DNA from: Burkholderia sp. MS389
GTDB taxonomy: Bacteria; Pseudomonadota; Gammaproteobacteria; Burkholderiales; Burkholderiaceae
NCBI RefSeq assembly: GCF_016899425.1
Contig: NZ_CP045995.1
Coordinates: 2,938,450 to 3,002,449, forward strand
Length of the DNA stretch: 64,000 bases
Reading direction: 5' to 3'
Shown: piece by piece, positions 58,490 to 64,000 of the stretch
How the letters are laid out: each line of letters begins with the position of its first letter
Position numbering within the stretch: the stretch's first letter is position 1
The notes under the pieces: model-generated
Told to the model about the DNA's origin: nothing
Database searches by the model: none
What the model saw: the letters and a program-made list of their open reading frames with translations, nothing else
Translations under genes and position numbers: made by a program

Positions 58490-58619
58490 GATGCGTGTCC
58501 AGGTGAGTAATGAAATTAACGAGTGATATTTTTGCACATGTCGGTGCAAACAAATCGTTTGTTTTGGCGCTACGTGGCGAATAAAGTTGGCGTAACACCT
58601 TCACGCGGGCGATCAACAA

Positions 58620-59807
58620 ATGACCAATGCACACAAATCGAATTCGTTTCAATGGGACGACCCGCTGCTGATCGACCAGCAGCTCGACGAAGAGGAGCGC
58701 ATGGTGCGCGATTCCGCGAACGCATACTGTCAGGAGCGGCTCGCACCGCGCGTGCTGGATGCTTTTCGTCGCGAGGAGACCGATCGGGCGATCTTCCGCG
58801 AGCTGGGCGAACTCGGCCTGCTCGGCATCACGATTCCGGACACCTATGGCGGCGCGGGGAGCAACTACGTCAGCTATGGCCTCGTCGCGCGCGAGGTCGA
58901 ACGTGTGGATTCCGGCTATCGCTCGATGATGAGCGTGCAATCGTCGCTCGTGATGGTGCCGATTCATGCATTCGGTAATGAAGCGATCCGCCAGAAATAC
59001 CTGCCCAAGCTGGCATCGGGGGAACTGGTCGGCTGCTTCGGGCTCACCGAGCCGAATCACGGTTCCGATCCCGGCGGCATGGCGGCGCGCGCGCGAAAGG
59101 TCGACGGCGGCTATCGCCTGACAGGCAGCAAGATGTGGATCACGAACAGCCCGATCGCCGACGTCTTCGTCGTCTGGGCGAAGGACGACGAAGGCGCGAT
59201 TCGCGGCTTCGTGCTGGAGAAGGGCTGGAAGGGTTTGTCGGCGCCGGCGATTCACGGCAAGGTCGGGCTGCGTGCGTCGATCACCGGCGAGATCGTGATG
59301 GACGACGTGTTCTGCCCGGAAGAGAACGCGTTTCCGGAAGTCCGCGGTCTCAAGGGGCCGTTCACCTGCCTGAACAGCGCGCGCTACGGTATCGCGTGGG
59401 GCGCGCTCGGCGCTGCCGAGGATTGCTGGCATCGCGCTCGGCAGTACGTGCTCGATCGCAAACAGTTCGGCCGGCCGCTTGCCGCGAATCAACTGATCCA
59501 GAAGAAGCTTGCCGACATGCAGACCGAGATCGCGCTCGGTCTGCAAGGTTGCCTGAGGCTCGGCCGGATGAAGGACGAAGGCACGGCGGCCGTCGAGATC
59601 ACGTCGATCATGAAGCGCAATTCATGCGGCAAGGCGCTCGACATTGCGCGGGTCGCGCGGGACATGCTGGGCGGAAACGGGATCAGCGACGAATTCGGCA
59701 TCGCACGGCACCTCGTGAATCTTGAAGTCGTGAACACGTATGAGGGTACGCACGACATCCACGCGCTGATCCTCGGCCGGGCGATCACCGGCATTGCCGC
59801 ATTCTGA
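58620..59807 (+). CDS. gcdH: Glutaryl-CoA dehydrogenase
   Basis: 395-residue acyl-CoA dehydrogenase. Markers of the GcdH subgroup: FQWDDPLLIDQQL, GCFGLTEPNHGSDPGGM, TGSKMWITNSPIADVFVVWAK and the catalytic Glu in NTYEGTHDIHALILGRAITG near residue 371. It oxidises and decarboxylates glutaryl-CoA to crotonyl-CoA in lysine, tryptophan and glutarate degradation. The CoA transferase that makes its substrate is the next gene. Start ATG 58620. Confidence 0.95.
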   Translation: MTNAHKSNSFQWDDPLLIDQQLDEEERMVRDSANAYCQERLAPRVLDAFRREETDRAIFRELGELGLLGITIPDTYGGAGSNYVSYGLVAREVERVDSGYRSMMSVQSSLVMVPIHAFGNEAIRQKYLPKLASGELVGCFGLTEPNHGSDPGGMAARARKVDGGYRLTGSKMWITNSPIADVFVVWAKDDEGAIRGFVLEKGWKGLSAPAIHGKVGLRASITGEIVMDDVFCPEENAFPEVRGLKGPFTCLNSARYGIAWGALGAAEDCWHRARQYVLDRKQFGRPLAANQLIQKKLADMQTEIALGLQGCLRLGRMKDEGTAAVEITSIMKRNSCGKALDIARVARDMLGGNGISDEFGIARHLVNLEVVNTYEGTHDIHALILGRAITGIAAF

Positions 59808-59813
59808 GCCGCC

Positions 59814-61052
59814 ATGGAAACGATCGCACAGCAAGGCGCATTGGCCGGCCTCCGCGTACTCGATCTGTCGCGGGTGCTGGCCGGGCCGTGGGCAGGCCAG
59901 CTTCTCGCCGATCTCGGCGCCGATGTCGTCAAGGTCGAGCGGCCCCGGACGGGCGACGACACGCGGGCGTGGGGCCCGCCGTGGCTCCTCGACGAAGACG
60001 GACAGTCGACGGGCGAATCGGCGTACTACCTGAGCGCCAATCGCAACAAACGCTCGATCGCGGTCGATCTGAGCCGGCCGGACGGTCAGTCGCTGGTTCG
60101 GCAACTCGCGCAGCAGGCCGATATCGTGCTCGAGAATTTCAAGGCCGGTGGCCTTGCGCAGTACGGGCTGGATTACGCGACGCTCGGCGCCGAGAACCCG
60201 CGCCTGATCTACTGCTCGATTACCGGGTTCGGGCAGACGGGCCCGTATGCGTCACGTGCCGGTTACGACTTCCTGATACAAGGGATGGGCGGCCTGATGA
60301 GCGTGACGGGGCGCGCCGACGGCACGGAAGGTGCCGGCCCGGTGAAGGTCGGCGTCGCGCTGACCGACGTGATGACGGGGCTGTATGCGACCGTTGCCGT
60401 GCTGGCCGCCGTTGCCCATCGTGAGCGCACGGGGCGCGGACAACACATCGATCTGGCGCTGCTCGACGTGCAGATCGCCGCGCTCGCGAACCAGGCCGCC
60501 AATTACCTGGTCGGCGGCATCGTGCCGCGGCGGATGGGAAACGCACATCCGAACATCGTGCCATACCAGGACTTTCCGACGGCCGATGGCCACATGATCA
60601 TCGCGGTCGGCAATGACAGCCAGTTCACCAGTCTCTGTGCGGTGCTCGGTCAGCCGCAATGGGCGAGCGATGCACGTTTCTCGACGAATCCTTTACGCGT
60701 ACAGCATCGCGACGAACTGGTCGCGCTGATTGGCGCAGTGACCACGTGCCGGTCGACCGACGAGTGGGTCATCGCGATGGAGGAGGCGGGCGTGCCGTGC
60801 GGGCCGATCAATGGGCTCGACCGGGTATTCGCGGACGAACAGGTCAAGGCGCGCGGCATTCGTATCGAGATGCCGCATGCATCGGCCGGCAGCGTGCCGC
60901 TCGTGGCGAATCCGATCCGAATGTCCGATTCGCCGGTCCAGTATCTTCGTCCGCCGCCGCGGCTCGGCGAACAGACCGATGAGATCCTGGGCGCATGGCT
61001 GGGACTGAGAGAAGAAGAGATCGACGCATTGCACGAGCGAAAAATCATCTGA
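59814..61052 (+). CDS. CaiB/BaiF family CoA transferase
   Basis: 412-residue family III CoA transferase: GLRVLDLSRVLAGPWAGQLLADLGADVVKVE at the N-terminus, then NRNKRSIAVDLSRPDG, ENFKAGGLAQYG (conserved region of the catalytic Asp near residue 170 in FLIQGMGGLMSVTG-type context). With gcdH 6 bp upstream it most likely transfers CoA to glutarate (succinyl-CoA:glutarate CoA transferase). Start ATG 59814. Confidence 0.92.
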   Translation: METIAQQGALAGLRVLDLSRVLAGPWAGQLLADLGADVVKVERPRTGDDTRAWGPPWLLDEDGQSTGESAYYLSANRNKRSIAVDLSRPDGQSLVRQLAQQADIVLENFKAGGLAQYGLDYATLGAENPRLIYCSITGFGQTGPYASRAGYDFLIQGMGGLMSVTGRADGTEGAGPVKVGVALTDVMTGLYATVAVLAAVAHRERTGRGQHIDLALLDVQIAALANQAANYLVGGIVPRRMGNAHPNIVPYQDFPTADGHMIIAVGNDSQFTSLCAVLGQPQWASDARFSTNPLRVQHRDELVALIGAVTTCRSTDEWVIAMEEAGVPCGPINGLDRVFADEQVKARGIRIEMPHASAGSVPLVANPIRMSDSPVQYLRPPPRLGEQTDEILGAWLGLREEEIDALHERKII

Positions 61053-61056
61053 CATC

Positions 61057-61323
61057 ATGATTTCGATATGCGATCCTTCACTGGGCTGGGAGGCAATCTG
61101 CGAGGCACGAATGGTTGCCGCGGCTACCGCGAACGCGGACGATGCTTCGGTATGGAGATGGTTTGCGGCGATGCTCGAAGAGCGGCGCATCCGCTGGCGC
61201 TTCATGTTCAACGCGTGGGTCGTTCATGTCGACCGGAAGGAAGTCGCGATCGAATCGAGCTTCTATGAGGCGATCCGATCCGCCAAGTATGAATCGGAAG
61301 AGCTTGGCCTTGGCGCACTTTAG
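61057..61323 (+). CDS. Hypothetical protein, 88 residues
   Basis: ATG 61057 starts 4 bp after the CoA transferase stop. Acidic, soluble-looking protein with several Trp residues (SVWRWFAAMLEERRIRWRFMFNAWVVHVD). No recognisable domain, and no clear ribosome binding site, so it could be translationally coupled or a chance frame. Probably real because of its even amino acid composition and position. Confidence 0.5.
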   Translation: MISICDPSLGWEAICEARMVAAATANADDASVWRWFAAMLEERRIRWRFMFNAWVVHVDRKEVAIESSFYEAIRSAKYESEELGLGAL

Positions 61324-61439
61324 TATGAGTTGGATTGCCGCCGCGCCGAATATGGGTAGGATCGTGGGCAGGAAGCCATTTGCGATCGCGGGAGTCTTAC
61401 CTGCCGGCCCTGTGCAAGCGGTGGTTGGAATCGGCTGCC

Positions 61440-61775
61440 TTCCGCCAGTCATGGCTTTGCGCGCATTCCGGCGGCTTCTGCGGCTCCAAGCGATATGGAC
61501 GAAGAAGCCAGAAACCGCCCGTCGCGTACGCGGCCGTATCAACGCAATACTCGACGCCGAAATGGTCTTGGGCCATCGCACCGGCGCGAATCCGGCGCGG
61601 TACGTCGATCATCTACAGCTTGTGTTGCCACGCTCGAAGCAGCGTTCGCACGTCAAGCAATCATCCAGCGCTTCCTTGGGAAGAACCGCCAGCGTTCATC
61701 CGTGAACTGAAGCAACGGCCCCGGCGGGCTGCGAGCGTTCTGCACTTGCTCATCCTGACATCATGGACTGCGCCT
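61440..61775 (+). pseudogene. Decayed tyrosine-type (P4-like) integrase remnant
   Basis: In one frame, from about 61490 to 61661, translation gives AIWTKKPETARRVRGRINAI then GHRTGANPARYVDHLQLVLP, typical of the core-binding domain of P4-type phage/island integrases (WTTKTETASRVRGRIE...RTGENPARW). After about 61662 the match continues in the next frame with HPALPWEEPPAFIRELKQRP and LHLLILTSWT. So there is at least one frameshift and the catalytic domain is lost. It marks the junction between the glutarate locus and the type III secretion genes. Confidence 0.6.
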
Positions 61776-62180
61776 CCTGTCCGTGGTGATCGCTCCATTT
61801 CAGGAGTCGACTGCCTGCGGACGCTGCATCGGTCGCCGGTGGCGATTCGACGGGCACAGCCTGGCCGATGGCCGGGGTGTATCGCCCGATGGCGGACCTT
61901 CTTCGACGCCGAGCATCGAGCAAATCCTCCGCGTTTCGATACACGGCGAACGATCCGGCCTATCGCACCGATCGATCCCATCGCCGCGGTCGGTTTTCTT
62001 CTCCGTGCTCGCTTCGCATCCCGATCGTTCCGTTCGCATCGCGTCGGCGAAAGCCGACCCGATACAAGAGACTAACCGCCAGGGGACGTCCACCGCACGA
62101 GCCGGCAGCAAGCGCGGCACGGCTGTGCGCGGCGCCGCCGTGCGCTTTTTGATTGCAGCACTCCAGCAGACGAGGACATC
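61776..62180. other. Gene-free stretch with a PIP box before the HrpB1-like gene
   Basis: About 400 bp. No intact gene in six frames; the left part is integrase debris. The right part contains the PIP/hrpII box at 62013-62037. Confidence 0.5.
62013..62037 (+). promoter_or_regulatory. PIP/hrpII box 1 (TTCGC-N15-TTCGC)
   Basis: TTCGC at 62013-62017 and TTCGC at 62033-62037 with 15 bp between, the exact plant-inducible-promoter consensus recognised by HrpB/HrpX-type AraC activators in Ralstonia, Xanthomonas and related genera. Both half-sites extend to TTCGCAT. It lies 144 bp before the HrpB1-like gene; a -10 is not clear (TACAAG at 62064). Confidence 0.7.
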
Positions 62181-62669
62181 GTGACTTACACAGGATGCAG
62201 GGACGAGATTGCCGGCGGCCTAACCAAGGTGCTGTGGACGGCTTCGCAGCTCGACGACGAAGCCGACTTCGAGGATCTCCTCGAAGCGATCCGCGTGCTT
62301 TGGCCCAGGTGGCCCGGGGCGGGGACGGTCGCCGCGTGGCGCTACGTCCGGCGCCAGGCATGGGGCGACGCGCGCCGCGTGCTCGAAGACGACGACACCG
62401 AAGCGAAGCGCTCGGGGCTTCATACCGCACTGATGGCGGTGTGTCTGTTCGGCCTCGAAGACCCGCTGTGGCACAGCTATGCGCTCAGCGCGGCCGACCA
62501 GCGCGAAAGCATCGAGGGCGCGAAGATCGGCGCGCGTCTGCTCGAGCGTGCCGCCAAGCTCGACGTCGGCGTTCAAGCGCCTGCGTCCACCGACGCACCG
62601 GCGAGCACGCACGGCGTGCCGGCCGACAACGGCGGATTCTCCGCGTCGATGACGTGGGTCCGCGCATGA
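62181..62669 (+). CDS. HrpB1/HrpK-family type III secretion protein
   Basis: 162 residues. Internal sequence FEDLLEAIRVLWPRWPGAGTVAAW, RQAWGDARRVLEDDD and ALMAVCLFGLEDPLWHSYALSA matches the TPR-like HrpB1/HrpK family found in Hrp-type III secretion clusters of Ralstonia, Xanthomonas and Burkholderia. HrpB1 is a periplasmic/needle-associated component needed for pilus assembly. The C-terminal 30 residues are Ala/Ser/Thr-rich. Start GTG 62181 with GACGAGGACATC upstream. The rest of the T3SS presumably lies to the right. Confidence 0.75.
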   Translation: MTYTGCRDEIAGGLTKVLWTASQLDDEADFEDLLEAIRVLWPRWPGAGTVAAWRYVRRQAWGDARRVLEDDDTEAKRSGLHTALMAVCLFGLEDPLWHSYALSAADQRESIEGAKIGARLLERAAKLDVGVQAPASTDAPASTHGVPADNGGFSASMTWVRA

Positions 62670-62703
62670 GCATCCGTTTTCACGTTTTCCGCGCGCCGGG
62701 CGA

Positions 62704-62764
62704 TTCGCATTTCGATTGCAGCCTTCGCATCGGTGCGCTTGTAGCAGCGACAGCAACCTAGACT
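62704..62764 (+). promoter_or_regulatory. PIP/hrpII box 2 with -10, harpin-like gene promoter
   Basis: TTCGC at 62704-62708 and TTCGC at 62724-62728 (N15), followed 30 bp later by TAGACT at 62759-62764, the spacing typical of PIP-box promoters (PIP-N30-32-YANNNT). It lies inside the gap after the HrpB1-like gene and 60 bp before the harpin-like start. Confidence 0.8.
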
Positions 62765-62823
62765 GACTTTGCTTCGTAGTACCCACGGTCACGCAAACAC
62801 TTACCCGACAGGAAGAAAACATC

Positions 62824-63942
62824 ATGAATCTGAACGTTCCGAATATGACCACCTACCCCACCGATCCGGCGAGCTACCTGCAACGGCTGACCAACGGTGC
62901 CTCGACGGGCTCGACGCAGGACGTGCTCAAGGATCTCATCGGCCTCATCAGCCAGTTGCTCAAGCAGATGCAGAGCGGGCAGAACGGGCAGGCCGGCGGC
63001 ATGCCGGGCGGTGCGGGCGGCGCCGGCGGCATGCCCGGTGGCGGCGCGGGCGCAATGCCCGGCGGTATGGGGGCAACGCCCGGTGGTGTGGGAGCGACGC
63101 CCGGCGGCATGGGGGGCGCAGGCGCCATGCCGGGCGGCACCGGGGGGATGACGGTGCAAAACGCGGCGGGCGTGCTGGCCTCGTACATGGGGCAGCATGG
63201 CATCAACGCGTCGGACCCGAACACGATGTACAAACTCGCGACGAACGCCGACGGCGGCACGCCGCCCACGGTGCAGCAAGCGGCGCAGACCATGCTCGCG
63301 AACCCGAGTGCCTACCAGCAGATCGACACGCACGACGTGGCGGGCACCGACGGCAAGTCCGCGGTCGGCAATTTCCAATGGGCGGCTCAAGGCGGACTCG
63401 GCGCGGCGGGCAACGCAACGGGCGGCGCGGCGGCGCAGCCGGGGACGACCGGCGGCTTGCCCGGCACGGGCGGTTTTCCGGCGAACACCAATACGCTGCC
63501 GACGACGGGTGGCTTGCCGACAACGGGCGCGACGGCAGGCTTCACGCCCGGTACGGGCGACCTCTTGAAGGACGGCAAGCCGCTGCAGATGGCCGATGAA
63601 GGCAAGGCGCTGGCCAACTTCAACGCGCAGGATGGCGCCGACTTCCAGGCCATGGAAAGCGCGTTGTCGCACGGCGACGGCAATGCCGCGGCGAAGACGC
63701 TCGCCAACGCGGTGAAGTCGGGCAAGCTGAGCCAGTCGGATGCGGCGGCGATCGGCGCACAACTGCAGCAGACGGCGAACGCGCATGGCGGCGGCAAGAT
63801 CAGCCACGACGCGAGCAAGGCGCTGTCGGATGCGCTGGGCGGCGCGAACGTGCTGACGCCGGGCAAGACGCGCGCCGCGGTCGCCTTCGAGAACATCACC
63901 GGCATTCACACGGGTACGATCGCCGGCGTCAGCACGAAGTAA
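62824..63942 (+). CDS. Harpin-like glycine-rich type III secreted protein
   Basis: 372 residues, no cysteine, glycine/alanine-rich, no signal peptide. An N-terminal amphipathic helix (DVLKDLIGLISQLLKQMQSG, about residues 33-52) is followed by QNGQ as in harpins such as PopA, Hpa1 and HrpW. Residues 58-109 are a tandem PGG/GMPGG repeat. The C-terminal half contains ordinary helical sequence (DAAAIGAQLQQTANAHGGGKIS). Start ATG 62824 with GGAAGAAAACATC. Controlled by PIP box 2. The usual enzymatic domain of HrpW is absent. Likely an extracellular, heat-stable elicitor or translocation helper. Confidence 0.75.
   Translation: MNLNVPNMTTYPTDPASYLQRLTNGASTGSTQDVLKDLIGLISQLLKQMQSGQNGQAGGMPGGAGGAGGMPGGGAGAMPGGMGATPGGVGATPGGMGGAGAMPGGTGGMTVQNAAGVLASYMGQHGINASDPNTMYKLATNADGGTPPTVQQAAQTMLANPSAYQQIDTHDVAGTDGKSAVGNFQWAAQGGLGAAGNATGGAAAQPGTTGGLPGTGGFPANTNTLPTTGGLPTTGATAGFTPGTGDLLKDGKPLQMADEGKALANFNAQDGADFQAMESALSHGDGNAAAKTLANAVKSGKLSQSDAAAIGAQLQQTANAHGGGKISHDASKALSDALGGANVLTPGKTRAAVAFENITGIHTGTIAGVSTK
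62995..63150 (+). repeat. In-frame PGG repeat within the harpin-like gene
   Basis: About 156 bp coding for repeated units of the type GGMPGG/GATPGG (about ten copies), mostly built from GCGGC-rich codons. The repeat could vary in number between strains by slippage. Confidence 0.75.
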
Positions 63943-64000
63943 CGTCGCCGGCCGTTCCGGCGATCATCCCGATCGGCGACCCGAGCGGCCACCGATCGGG

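Noticed and set aside
58530..58555. TTTTTGCACATG with TGCAAAC upstream of gcdH as a further GntR operator
   Set aside because: Core differs (GCACATG rather than RTGCAYAA), and this gap belongs to a LysR-controlled glutarate locus.
1..64000. CRISPR arrays, tRNA or rRNA genes
   Set aside because: No regular direct-repeat/spacer pattern and no tRNA cloverleaf or rRNA signature was noticed in the window; no dedicated search could be run.

Overview
The window looks like a piece of a high-GC Burkholderia-type genome. Evidence seen directly: two Burkholderia-style general porins, dense LysR/LuxR/GntR-regulated catabolic operons, a gcdH-CoA transferase locus, and at the right edge Hrp-type III secretion genes preceded by PIP/hrpII boxes. 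Assignment to a secondary replicon, and to any species, is inference. I see no rRNA, tRNA or CRISPR.

Layout. 1-2.3 kb: end of a glucitol-type PTS IIA gene and a fused HPr-enzyme I. 2.9-38.9 kb: a large accessory catabolic supercluster with two of three paralogous APC permeases, two MFS carriers, an NCS1-type permease and a porin. Its enzymes include a Ser/Thr dehydratase with a DUF4392 protein and RidA, lipoyl synthase, and a 10.6-kb colinear run of 14 genes (acoABC-like dehydrogenase, SDR, GlcG, DUF1445, 105-aa unknown, OsmC, ABM, pxpA, fused pxpBC, biotin carboxylase-BCCP). These are followed by four intact and one broken Gfo/Idh/MocA oxidoreductases, another SDR and an alpha/beta hydrolase. 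38.9-47.5 kb: an IS3 fragment, a second LuxR-type regulator, the third APC permease, and a three-component cytochrome P450 system (FAD reductase, flavodoxin, P450) with an MFS carrier. 47.5-57.5 kb: porin, GntR regulator, and a ring-hydroxylation/cleavage-like locus of unknown substrate. 57.5-61.3 kb: LysR-gcdH-CaiB glutarate/lysine degradation. 61.3-64 kb: a decayed integrase, then HrpB1-like and harpin-like T3SS genes.

Most notable result: the supercluster is tied together by two families of repeated promoter elements read directly from the DNA. Family 1 (four copies, at 2866, 12285, 15297 and 34163) is a 69-bp element: a TGATAA-N7-TTATCA-like dyad, then TTGGAC exactly 39 bp from the dyad start, then GACGAT exactly 18 bp after TTGGAC. 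This geometry fits a LysR-activated promoter with the dyad near -65. Family 2 (three copies, at about 11070, 15126 and 33880) is an inverted repeat around CCTTTGG followed by GGACGA, with a TAGAAT/TACAAT -10 box at fixed distance. This fits a class II activator, perhaps one of the LuxR-type proteins. The elements precede two permeases, lipA, the acoABC run and the second SDR operon, so these scattered units probably form one regulon. LipA would supply lipoate to the AcoC-like E2. Both halves of the eukaryotic D-glutamate cyclase DGLUCY (DUF1445 and DUF4392) occur here as separate genes beside a 5-oxoprolinase-type system, suggesting catabolism of an acidic D-amino acid or lactam; this is a hypothesis.
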